NCBI GenBank assembly: GCA_947579665.1
Contig: OX388349.1
Coordinates: 70,064,841-70,128,840 of the forward strand
Length of the DNA: 64,000 nt
Direction of reading: 5' to 3'
Source: Sympetrum striolatum
Taxonomy: Eukaryota > Arthropoda > Insecta > Odonata > Libellulidae
Part shown: piece by piece, positions 36,850 to 49,500 of the stretch
Position numbering within the stretch: the first letter of the stretch is position 1
How the letters are laid out: each line of letters starts with the position of its first letter
Notes under the pieces: generated by a model
What the model was told of the DNA's origin: nothing
Database searches by the model: none
What the model saw: only the letters and a program-made list of their open reading frames with translations
Position numbers and translations under genes: made by a program

Positions 36850-37228
36850 TAGAGGTCTGCATGGACCGGGCTCGGGCCGGGTAAGCAGGCAGTCTATCGG
36901 GCTCGGGCCGGGCTTGGGCCCATGGAAAATTCGGGAAGGAAAGAATTATTCGTTCTTAAAGAGCGTTAGTTTCTTGCATAGCCGCAAAAGCCTCTTAAAG
37001 TTCTAACGCAATGCTTAAACAAAATGCTGGGTCTTCATGAAGGTTTAAAAAAGTATTTGTTCACAATTCACTACAATTTATTACAGGGCGATTTATGGAA
37101 AGTTCGGGCTCGGGTCGGGCTTGAGAACGAAAATTAGTATCAACGTTCGGGTCGGCTCGGGCTCGGGCTCAACGACGAACGGGCCGGGTCGGGCTTGGGC
37201 TGAAATTTTCGGCCCATGCAGACCTCTA
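36850..37228. mobile_element. Non-autonomous hAT element (379 bp)
   Basis: The element begins TAGAGGTCTGCATGG and ends with its exact reverse complement, a 15-bp perfect terminal inverted repeat. It is flanked by a perfect 8-bp duplication GCCTGAAC (36842-36849 and 37229-37236), the hallmark of hAT insertion. Both subterminal zones carry tandem GGGCTCGGGCCGGG-type repeats (36866-36920 and about 37105-37200) that contrast sharply with the AT-rich centre; hAT transposases bind such short subterminal repeats. There is no coding capacity, so mobilisation would need an autonomous relative. The perfect TIR and target duplication suggest a fairly recent insertion. Confidence 0.92.
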
Positions 37229-37236
37229 GCCTGAAC
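37229..37236. repeat. 8-bp target duplication GCCTGAAC, right
   Basis: Partner of 36842-36849. Confidence 0.92.
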
Positions 37237-40200
37237 ACACAAGAATAAGTGGAAGGTTATACTATCTACTTATTAGTGCTCATCTCTATCAATTATTCCC
37301 TCTACCTTCTTCATTCTTATATGTTACTTTGTCCTGTTTACCGCTAACCTCATTATTTCCTCGGGCATCGTCAATTACCTCTTAAAAGTTTCACACATTT
37401 TCGAGATATATACTTAATCCCAAACTCTTATAGCATTTACACAGAAAAGTCATTCGTTTCTTAGCCTATGGTTAAACCTACCATTGGCGTCCAAAATATT
37501 TCAGAAGAGAAAATTCAATTTGTTTTCAAACACTCCAAATTTCAACGTTTGTTAATAAACATCTCAAACGCTTACTTCAAGAACTTGCATGAATTTCACC
37601 AAAAATAATTTATGAAAATGTTTAAATATTCACGAAGAAAAATTTTACTAAAGCAAAGTCAAACTTTTAAATTTAATGTTGATCGAATTCATCATAAAAC
37701 ACATCTTCATATTCCACTTCCGAATAATTTCGGTAAGTATCGGTTTTCTTTTTTTATCTCACATAGTTATTACAAAGAGGCGGATTCAGTAAATGCTGTC
37801 AATATCTTCCGCAATAATTTCTGCACTATCATAATGCAATGTTTGTTCATATTATCTTACATTCGCATAGTAAATCAAAAGGTAAACACCAAACGTAGTT
37901 TTAGGGTTAATAATCGAGTATTTTAGAGGCCCCTTAGGTAGTGCATTCGTCACCCTGCCACATTTCAGCAAAGATAACTGGTTTCATTCCTACACTAAAT
38001 TGCCGTCTTTGCTTGCGACGAAAGATATTTCCCATGAAATCACTGAAGAGCTTCAAGTAATTTGTTCGGCATTACTTATAATATTATTTACTGTCCTATG
38101 AAAACTGCTATACTTTTTTAATTAGTGACAAACGCTTTTGATGGTAAAGTGTCTTTTCGTAAAACGGAAATTAGGAAGTTAACATTGACTCGTTGACTGT
38201 TTGAAACGGTAATTTGAAATAATGTTCCCCTTCTACTCTTATCAAACTATTCTGGGTATATGTCGATTTCAGGAGACTTTGGTCACGTTTTTCCGTGCAG
38301 ACCGGAGACGAAATACCTCTTCGTGATTCGATAGACACCTTCAATTCCTTTCGGTACCACTCAATTGCTCTGATTAGTTCGAACAATACCTTAACCCTTT
38401 CGTGGAAACTCAAATTAGCGAGTGAAAAGGAGGATGCAGTGCTTGTAAACTGAGGGACTGACGAGTGTAACGGACAGTTTCTGGGAAGAGAAATTGCAAG
38501 GAAAAACTGGATAATCGAACTTTCTTGGGACTTGGGATTTAACATGGAAATCGTGAGTCTGCTTGCCATATAATTCCTAAATAATTGCGGCTTCTTCTCC
38601 GAGGAGATTCCAGCCCTGCGACAGTAATGAAATACCTCTGGATGAAGATGAGATTGTTACTCCGTACGCCGTGGGGAACTTCCATTAGCTATCAATAATT
38701 CAAGGTAAAGTGAACACTTGGGTAGACCATCACTTTGAGTTAATCAAGGTAATAATACATGATGAGGGGATTTAATCGAGGTAAGAGGTTGAACTGTGAA
38801 TTTTCACTCGTTGAAAAATTGCAACTTAAAATCTCTGTGCTGAAAGTAAAAAGTTTACAAATATATAAGATTTTTATTTCAGCTATTGCGATATTTCGTC
38901 AAGTTAACCTTTCTAACTTTAATATTTCGGAATGCAGTTTAGTTTTGTTTCATCTTCAATCTTTCAGCAGAAATTTAAAATGCTGATTTTTCCTTCTCGG
39001 CTAAAATTGGTAACAACCACTGTGGGCAACCACCAATTTGTCATCTCAGACATAAGGACAACACATGATAAGCACAAACTTACAAAAAAGAAGGACTTAA
39101 TTCACATATTATTTTATCAAAAAAACTAAGAAATCCATTGTTACCAACAAGAAATAATTTTTTAATTGGCCAACGGGCAATACGTCATCACATGTCTTCC
39201 GGGAGCAAAAAGGTTACAAAAAATATTTTATAAAATGGTAAAAGAAAATATAAGGATAAGGGACTGTAATGTTTGCAAAATTCTTCTCATCGAATTTATA
39301 TAATTCTCATACGTACAATACCTATCATATAATACTATACTTTTATTTAAATGCGAGAGTTTATGGCTTAAAATTTAATTTAAGAATAAAAGGTTATCCG
39401 AGAAAAAAGAACACACAAAAATAGCATTTTTATCTAGAGCATGACTGAATTACATATCCAAGTGTCGAAGCCTTCACTTCGATCATCACAAAAAATATAA
39501 CTTTATTAAGTTTCACTGACCATTAAAGTAGTAACCAGTAGTTCTATAACTAAATAATGTATCTCGTACGGAGTAGTTAAAAAAAATAGATTGTCTTGAT
39601 TCCTTGATAATTTCGACGTTGGAAGATGAAGTCATCGCTTTTCATAACTTCATTACACTTCCCCAAAAAACAAGGAGGAAACATATTCCATCCTAAAATT
39701 CGTCCTTACCGGCAATAAATACCTTCCCAAACATCTGTCAGAAAATCTGACCAGCGACATCACGGGATAAATTGGACGCGAAGATAAATGTAAACAAAGG
39801 AAGTCATCCGAGATGGGAACAATCAGTTATCGCCGCTTTTCCAACGTTATGAAAAGCATCCCAACACGCATACATCCATACATAAGAGATATCTACACGG
39901 GCTACCCATCCCCCTCCTCCCACGCTACTTAAACCATGGCTTATTCCAACACAAAACCCTTCCAACGGCAACCGTCGGCACAGCCATTAGCCAGGAACGC
40001 TGTTAGGCGTGTGAGCAATGGATTCCCTTCCTCTGCGTAGGAGTAGGAAGGATAGCGAGGGGCAAAACAAGAAAGGGAGGATGGAAAAAGACGTAAGCCA
40101 AGGGGAGGAATACCCCCTCTGCCCCCACGGTGTCACGCCCGGCGGGGGCCTTCACGTGATTTATCGTGACTTTCCCAATGCACGATCCATGTTCTGGTTA

Positions 40201-43200
40201 GAGAGGCGGCGAAGGAGTAAGGGGTAGGAAGGGGAAGGCAGTGGGAGTCCGAGTAGCCGTATGTGTGCTGCTGCTGAGATTTAGTGTCTTAACTCGAGGA
40301 CGGCTATAGACAGGAAGGCAATGATTATGGTGATGCGGTTTCTGGGGGAGAGGGGGGAGGTGCGTATAAAAAGGGTGGTTGTTAAGACTCTTGGTTTTAA
40401 AGGTGGGTGGAATTAAGACATCTAAGGGGTTAATGTGAGGTGAGGAACGGGGGGAAGAGGTCCGGCCGAGGCGTAGGTAGAGGAGAGTTGTGAAGGAAGG
40501 GAATTTAAAGGAGAGAAATCCATGCCTCTTGAGTAGCGAGTTCTCCTCGATCTGGTATCGAACGTAAAAAATAGCGGAGCGTACTCGAATGACCACAAAT
40601 CAAAGCTTTTCCATCGTAGCTACATAAAGAAAACGCTGTTTTCAAATTTTGAGAGAGCAACCAAATTTTATCGTACTCGAAAAAGGAATGTAAGATAGTG
40701 CTTAAATAATTGATTGATTAATTGTATCCTTAGGCAAGCTTCGTTACTTATGAAGAAAGAATTGCAAACATTAATAGGGATTGCATGGATAGTTGTTTTA
40801 AATATATAACATGAAAAATAAAACTAATAGTTTTCCCATTATTTTATTAATTGTTTTAATTAATAATTTAAAATTGTCTTTACTTTTTATATTCTAATTA
40901 AGTAATTATGCAAAGTCATATCTGAGACAGCTTCGGATAAAGTTCATGTTCGAATGATCAATGAAATATTTATTTCAACAAGAGACATTGAAACTTAACT
41001 TAACACAAAATTTACGAGGTATAGTATCATTATTTTTACACTCACTGCGAGGTTGAGTTCAATATAGTTTTGAATTATTTAGCAACTCGATTACCAATCA
41101 CATCACTTTCAGAACAAGGAATAAGTTTCAAGTAGTTGCTCTTCCGCCACCCATTTTCTGCATCTAATCCAACCAGCAGATCAGGAAATTAGATATACTT
41201 ACAGTCCAAAATAAAGAACATCCTCTCTCTAATGAGGTTATTAAATCAGTTATAGAAAATTTTAAAATTCTCCATCTATTATTGTGAGGAACATATTCCC
41301 AAAAAATATGTTCTACGGATTCCAATTCAAAGATTCATTGATAAAATATTCCACTTCTTATAGTCTGTTTCAAGCATAAGTGAATATTCTGTCATGTAGC
41401 TAATCATCTACAATTCCAACGTAATTATGCAATAAAATTTCCTAGTAGTTTGCCAAAGGAAAGGAACTGCTAAAGAAACCGTTGATTTACTTCAGAAGTT
41501 AATAATAATAATTATAGGTTTGTGAACAGATTTATGTTCGAATCCAAGGAATTGGAATGAAAAATAATGATCAAAATTACCAGGAAGCAGTTCCATCAAT
41601 CTCTACCCCCACGTTTCTGATCGCAGTTAAGGAAATAAATCGCTTCAAAATTTAAGATCGATCTTTCAAAATAAAACAATATTTTCTACATCTAATAAAT
41701 CTCACCCAACTTATTACACTGATTATGCGGCTAACCAGTCTGGGTCTAATTGAAGTAAACGATCATATATCATAACAGTGTCAGTTCACATACTTACTAA
41801 AGAAGATGTCGAACTACAAAAGCAATTAAAACTTCAACTTGATCTCTTCCATCTGAAATGAAGAAGAAATTAGAAAAAGGTTCTGAAAATAAAGAAGTAT
41901 AATATGTTCAAATCGAGAATATGACCTATTCCTGACTCTTAGCTTTTGCTATTTCATTTACCTATATTGTTCATAAATTAAGGTGATATCCCATGGCTCT
42001 TTATGAACTATTAACCACAATTGCCCACATTCTTGGTAGAAATACAAGATACTATATAAAGAGTATATTTATGGATGCATTAAAGTGAATAATATCACGA
42101 AAATATGACCTCTCATATTAGAGCTTGACCATTACAACAACAAGTGACTTTTTCATTTAAATACGAGACAAAAACGTACAATCCAAGACTTGGAAACATC
42201 TTCTTGAAAGTCCATTTATTTTAACTAATAAGAGTTTCAGCCATACTTATTATGAGTTTAATTATTAAAACATAAACAGTGAAATCAATGCTGATATACT
42301 ATACTAGTTATCTAATAGAAAACCTGTCAATATAAGTCTGAAAATTCATCCACGGCATGTCAGTAAGTCTATTTGGTCTTAAATAAAAAATTGCTTAATT
42401 TTGAATCGAGAGGCGGAACTTCAATTACTAACATCTGCGGCAATATATCAAATTCGTCCAAATTCGTTTATTTTTACGACTGGGAATCCGTAACCGTTGC
42501 AAATCGCATTTAGGATTAAGTATCTGTGGAAGAGGTGGCTGACTTCCGCACGACTACTTGGACGATTCAATTTCCTCAAAGGTCGTCGTCGTCGTTAAAA
42601 TAAAAAGGTGGCGAGAGGCAACACCTCTTCGGAAACCTGTACGATGCTGGAATTCTTCGTGAAGGTCGAAAGTGGAAAGACGAGGGAATATCACTACGGA
42701 TATGGAATGTAAGTGAAGAGGAATTCAGAAGTGAGGAATTCTAAATTGAGTATCGGAGAAGACTTCGACAGGTCTATTAAATGCGATTACTATCAAAGAC
42801 AGACTTATGAGATTAATCAATAAAAAATACAGTGAATTTCAATTACGATAGTAAAAATGGCGGTAACAACAATTCATACGACCAATTTCTAATTAGTATT
42901 AAATAAATTATCATAATTGTGATTGAAGTGACGACTGACATCTGTGTAATATAGAAACTGATTTTATCCTTTATCCCATTTTGACACCAATTGACTAAAA
43001 GAGCTCTAGTAAAGGAATGAGGCTTTCAAAGCAAGATGAGTGGTAGGGTAGTAGAGCCTTGCTCTACTATTTGTGCCAGAATGATATTAACAAAATTCCC
43101 ACGTAAACTAATCTCGATTGCCCCATAAGTATCATTTTTCATAACTAAAATAACATAGTACATTTTCTCATCTTTTCCACAGACAAATTTCACGATCCAG

Positions 43201-43317
43201 CATCACTTAGTAACTTCTGTATTATCGCATTCATAATAAAATTTGAAAAAAGTGACAAAATAACTATGACAGCACTTAGTAATTATTTGCAGTTAGTTTT
43301 TTTATGATGTATTAACT
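37237..43317. other. Gene-free DNA
   Basis: AT-rich apart from GC-richer blocks at about 39640-40620 and 42470-42740. Within the former, 40200-40510 is strongly purine-biased on the plus strand. (GTC)4 occurs near 42582. Frames of 132 codons at 38171-38569 and 40198-40596 are judged non-coding. Confidence 0.6.
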
Positions 43318-43569
43318 TTAAAGTTTCTTCACAATGTCATAAAACTGGTTTTCATTTATTAAAGACACCACACCTTTTCCAGTAAAAGATTCATCTTTCC
43401 GGCAAACCATCCAACGTAAGCAAGAAGCTTGGGCACATTTACTCTGGTCACTATTGATACGGACATTATTAGGGGGTTTGAAGATTAATATTTTGTTAAT
43501 ACAATTACATACATTTATGAGTCGGTCTCCGTTACTTTCCATCATTTTATAGGTTAAGCTTAAGAACAT
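43318..43569 (-). CDS. Weak candidate small ORF or terminal exon (83 codons)
   Basis: Not recognised. An 83-codon frame lies in otherwise AT-rich, stop-dense DNA. Its composition is more protein-like than its neighbours: it contains a Cys/Asn patch near residues 20-25 and CAQASCLRWMVCRKDESF near residues 46-63, and ends QFYDIVKKL. The ATG at 43567-43569 directly follows TTTGTAG, which could be a splice acceptor, so a 3'-terminal exon is possible. There is no signal peptide, no known domain and no other exon nearby. A chance frame of this length is quite possible. Confidence 0.18.
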   Translation of the reverse strand: MFLSLTYKMMESNGDRLINVCNCINKILIFKPPNNVRINSDQSKCAQASCLRWMVCRKDESFTGKGVVSLINENQFYDIVKKL

Positions 43570-46500
43570 CTACAAATTGTTAAAGTGTATTAAAAAAATT
43601 TCTCAAAATTTGTCGAGAAAATTATCTCAAAAATATTCATTACTTTTATTTTCCACATTTTACGATTCGAACTAAAATGGTCACTATCAGACAATTTTTT
43701 TACGGCAAGACCTTTGTCAGCACTAATTTAATCAAATGAACGCAGCCAGAAATATTTCTATGAATTTAAACCCCAAATGCAATCCTATTATAATAATCTG
43801 ATAAAGGTCGTCATTAAATTTTTAAAAACTTATAATTTTTCGGATGAAAATAATAACTTTCCTGGAAATATCGAGCATAATCTTTAATTATGGTGCTCGA
43901 AAAATTAATCTGACCGATGATAATAAAATTCATGGATAGAGTAAGTCCATTTGACATTTTGCTAACTCTGCTCACCCAATGGAAATTTTTAAAACTTTGA
44001 GAAATAAAGGAAAACACTTTGTTATATCCACACTCTAATTATTGTGTGAAAGTTACAAAGTGTTTTTCTTCGTTTCTTGACGTCTTTCCACGAAGTACGG
44101 TCTGAAACGATTGATTATAAAATTTTGAAAGTAAGCGTAAATTATTTTTTTCGTTTTTATTAAATATATTAATAACTCTTATGAATGATTCTTTTGAATT
44201 CCTATTAATTTCATACTCCATTTTACTTATCCTATTAATATGATTTTTATAACTCCCTAATCTGCTTCAAGAAATTCTTCTGCCTACTGAATAATTCCAT
44301 GTAAATTAATAATAGAATAGGAGAAAGGAAATACAAGTATACAATTATATGTCAAGTATTAATACATTTATAATTCATTTGTGTCATAAATTCGGCTTAG
44401 CAACGCTGATGATACCATTCCGCAATTCTTACAATAATTCCCCTGAGTTATTCTCTTTCCATTGGGCCGTAAGTTTGATTACAATAAACTGCTGAGGCCC
44501 TTAATGTTCGAACATGCATAGATTACCAGGTACCCTCTTCAATTCTAAAAGCCTTAATGATGAATCACCGTGCGACAGCCTTAATCCTCCCTCTCACTTC
44601 CAAAAGGAAATCTCTGTACCGAACTTTTTGGATACACAGCCTCTACGCAAGGATAAAGAATTACACTCCCCTGATTTGTCACGTTCGCTAATTTATCGAC
44701 AACGTTGACGCGTATACTTGATGCATCGACTCCCTCTCGAAGGTGAATCAGTGGTACTCTTCGAAAATGGCTCGATACGACCCCACCCCTATCCAAAACG
44801 TCTCCTCCTTTCTTACCAGCCTTTTTATCTCCGCGCCAAACCTCAATTCCTTCTACTCCAAAATAAAAAAGCCCACCACTCCCATTTCTCTCGAACAACA
44901 CTCCCTGCCCGGTAGACGCCTTCGAAAATCACGGCTACAAATAAGTCGGACTTAAACTGGTCACGTTCTTGACGCACGGCGCCTGGACACTACAGGACAA
45001 TGCATGTTACCGCACGCACACGGTATATCGCGGGCATTTTCACCCTCTTACAAAGCCCTCCACTATGCTCCCCCGGTCTTCCCTTTCAACGCTTTGAAAT
45101 GCATTACGCCGCATAAAAAGGAGATCGTGAGGCGGGTGTTCTGCTTACCGCAGGGGCCTTCGCGCTCCTATAACAATCGGTTATTGCTCGGAGAGGTTTT
45201 TTATTTAGTTCCTTACATGGTGAGGCGAAGTGAGTCAAGTTGAAGGGTGCCTCAAGTAAGGATGGCTTATTCTTGTAACAAAGGAGTTCGAGGCTTATAA
45301 AATTGGACGATGGACATCTCGTTAATCAGGAATTTATTATAGAATCGCATGGGAAGTCCCTATTCTTCAATAGGATGCCGCGCTTTGGCATATACTATAA
45401 AATTTTAATATCTAAAAAGAGAGAAGCGGTTCACAAGACTTTTATAGAATAGTGTAGCTAGGAAAAATGTTTGGAAGAGTTACATATCCAATTCAAGGTA
45501 ATCTCTTGGCATATAACAATATTATCTTCTCTATTAAATGCATGTCAACCTAAATTTTCAATGTGTAAAATTAATTTTATGATAATGCAACTCATGTAGA
45601 AAAAACTTATTTTTACCAATTTTTGTTCAATATGAGTCCAAATTGTTCAACGTAAAATCCTCCCAACCATCTCTAATTTTACTTTATCTCCTTGAGACAG
45701 CAAAGATAAAATATATCAAACAACAATATAAACATATTATATAAGATAATGTCCGTAATAGATACTTTTTCTTTATTAAAGAAGCAATTCTAACGTCAAA
45801 TACTACGGTTAGAAATTTAACATAATATGCGAAGACGTTAGATAGTAACTCAAGTGTAAAAGTTTATTCCCATCAGTGTAGTATACATAATCAATAATTA
45901 CCGTTAACACGTAAAATACTAATTGTACTCTCCCAATAGTTGCAAGTAATTGTTCACTTAAAATAGGTAGCCCATTGGCGATATAATCATATTCAAGATA
46001 ACAAATTATTCGGTTTATTTAATTCAATTTAAACAATTGATCCTAGCAAATATTAATTATTTTTACGTTTAAGAAATAGATAATACTCATAGTGACTTAA
46101 ATATCATCCTATACCTTCATCTTCCTCTTCCGCACAATTCCTCAACGGAGCAGTTTCCGAGCAAATATCCTTTATAACCAACAAAGTTATCAATTTTCGA
46201 GTCGATTTCCATAATATCTGCACAATCATTCATAATGCGAACGTATCGCCGGCCGGAGGAACGGATAGGGCGTGCTCTTCGGTTTAGCATAAAAGACACG
46301 CGCCACGAACATCCTCCCATCCCACGGAGCCCTGTAAAATTTATTCCCTGGATGTACCCGTCAAAATTACAGCAATAACAACAAATGAATCTGAAATATT
46401 AAATTATTTGAAATTAATAATTCATCCCCCGGAGCAGCGAGAGCAACATATTTCAATCCCTCTATTCCTTATCGTTTCCGATCCCATTCATAACTCCGCT

Positions 46501-49500
46501 CCGAGAAAAAGGCACAAAAGAAGATGTCTCCGGAATACAAGATCTTTTTCCTCCTTACACACTGTCAGCCATCTTGTTCTCCCCGCGGGGGGGATGGAGA
46601 AGGATACGGGGGTCGCGCAGAGACCGGTCTCTTCGATCCTTTTTATTATATCATCCCCTTCTCGGGGATAAAAACGTCATGAAGTACGCGCCCATTCCAT
46701 GACTGAAATAATTACCTCAAACCGTAATTGCATCACGCTTTCCGAACCTTCCTATTAGTTCTTTTTTTATGGGTGGTGTCTCCGGAAGGTATTGGGAAGA
46801 GCGGGTTGTCGTGGAGGAAGCGGGGGGTGGGCAGAGGGAGGCTGCAAGGGGACCAAATCTCAATTTAGAACATAACGACTGCTCCCCGAAATCCTGTTCG
46901 CTGCCCCCCGCCCCACACTTCCGCGCCCCCTCCCTTGGCCGCCTCCAAAAGGCCGTAAATTTCGTTTTGCCGGCCCAATAGGACGTGATTTCTCGCCTGG
47001 ACTTTCGATAAATCTCTGCTCCTTTTTTGTCTCGAGAGGAATCCTTATTGCCCCCAACCTATTCTATTTGTGACTCGGATCCGTCCATAAAGAAGGCGAT
47101 GTATAAATTTGAGGCTCCCTCGAAATATGTGATCTCGTTTAATGCGGGGGACTATTATGAATAAATTTCTCGTTATTTATGGTATTAAGTCGAAAAACCG
47201 TAAGGAATTAATAATAGGTCGGTTTTTTGTTTTAATTTATAATTTATATGCTCGGCCGAGAGGTAACTTCTTGGAATCGCTGATTTACATTCTGGGGCTC
47301 CGCCTTAACTCCCTAAACTATTGTAAATAGATATATTTTTAAAATTTGAATGAAACGCTACTTTGATTCTGTTTATTTCGTTGTAATTAATTCTCATTAT
47401 AGAAATTCAGGTATTAGCATGTGATAAATGATGGAGCCATAATTGTACACGATAATTCCACCAAATAGATATTCATGGCCTCGATGATAAGTAAATTTGC
47501 GTAACCTCGTATTAAATGACTAGATACCATATAGTAACAATACTCCAAGTGTTTCAGCAAACATTGTGATATAGATAAATTACTGTCATAGTTTCCAAAA
47601 ATAAGTTGTAGATATTTATGTAAGGGTAAGAAACTCAACAATGGCCATTTATTGATAATGGCAATCATATTGCACTATGGGTGTTTTCTCGAAGTGAGAA
47701 TAAGTATCTTATGCATTTTTCTCTGCAATAATCGTCTCTTTTATAAACTCCTTTATTTCCTCTTACTTCATATCGGTACTGAGTTCGCAGCCTATGAAGT
47801 TTTTTATGTCAACTACGGGTTAAAAACTTACCAGCCAAAACCTGTCCCAAGAAAGCTCTTTGTAATGTATTGCTTAATAAGTCTCGTTAATAAAAATTAT
47901 ATCCATCTAAGAACGATAATTTTTATTAAAGCAAGTTAATAATGTGCCAATGTATTGCCTGAATTTCAATTTATCATACCGTTATGAAAATACGCAAAGC
48001 AAATTTCATAAAGTATTACCTATCATTATGAATGCTAGTGAGTTATTTGAACGCGCGGACTTCGGATGAGGAGTCGGGTCCTCAAAAAACGGAATTTCCA
48101 CTGAAATCGGAATGCGAACAGTATTTCGGACGAATATTTTTTACATGTGGCAATGAATCAAACTTTCTTATGTGGTACAGTGTTTAGTATAATAAAGAAA
48201 TACAGTCCAGTGAAAATAAAAATACTACTGTGTTGACATCAAAATAACCGCCATAATATCTTGAAGTAAAATCAGAGAAAAATAACAGCAAGGAAGGAAA
48301 TTTTCCGCAATGAGTAATAATCTGAAAAAAAAACAGGACAAAATGGCGTAAAAATAAGAAAAAAAAAGAAGTGAAGAAGCGGAAGATAGGTCGAGCTTGG
48401 AAAAAAGATAAATAGGTAAGCGAAGGAAAAATAAAAATGCGTTAAATTGAAGGTGTTAATTTTATCTGACAGAATGGGGTAAAAGGTACTTCTCCCGTGA
48501 AGAGCGTTTTGTTGTTCAACAAAATTAAGAATGTTGCATCTGAATTAAATGGATGGGAGGCAAGGGATGAATGCAAACATGTCTAAATGGTGAATATGAA
48601 AAATTAACAAAGAATGAAAATGGGATAACTAATTATAAAATAATCATTAAAAGAATAATGGGCAAAGGAGCGGAATAAAAATTATAAGGTTCTGGAGAGT
48701 AAGAAAAATAGTTTGGAAAGCACCATGGAATTACTAGAAAGTCCTAACAATCAGACGACAGAAACTGCAATTTGTCTATTACAAAATTAGTTTGAGTATT
48801 AAAACTCACTGTTACTTCTTACTTGCTATGCTGGGTATAAAATTTTATTTCAAAAGTTAAAGAAAGCATGGACAAATTATCCATTTCGGCATTTAAAAAG
48901 GAAGTAAAGAGCGGATTATCGTATATTATTAATTGCCACAGAATTGTTACCGAAAGTAATAAAGAGTATTCCGAATTTTACGAGATAAAATATATAATTA
49001 CATCAAAGATCCTATCGATATCAACTGATAATAAATAAGGAACAATTTTTATTGAACGAACAAGTTGAAGTAGTTAACTTTTTTGCAAAATTCCATTAAC
49101 TTTTGTGCTGATTATAAAAAATAAAATAAAATTTTATAGATAATTGATATTGACTTCAAATTCCCTTACAAAATCGGATACCAAAGAATAAATACGAAGG
49201 CACACTGAGAAGTAACATAAGTAATTTTATAATTTGATCTGATGAAAACAAAGAGCAAAATATCGAAATTAACGTTAAAGTCACTAACAATTATTAAACA
49301 AAGTTCAATTCTTTAAACAAAGTCTATGCCATCACTACTCCAAGTAAAAATGTTCCGATAAGGGCATAAGGATAGCTATCATTTAAAGAGTATTTCATTG
49401 GATCAGTATCGCACTCTTCCGGACTATGCAAGTAATGTCTTAATTACTTGAATTTCACCTTTCTGCTGGCCTTACTAAACTGTACGACTTCCTAGGAATA

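Noticed and set aside
38171..38569. 132-codon minus-strand ORF
   Set aside because: No recognisable domain, no splice or start context, and no second exon nearby. Chance frames of this length are expected in 64 kb.
40198..40596. 132-codon minus-strand ORF
   Set aside because: It is the complement of a purine-biased tract, so it is Pro, Ser, Thr and His-rich by composition, with no domain.
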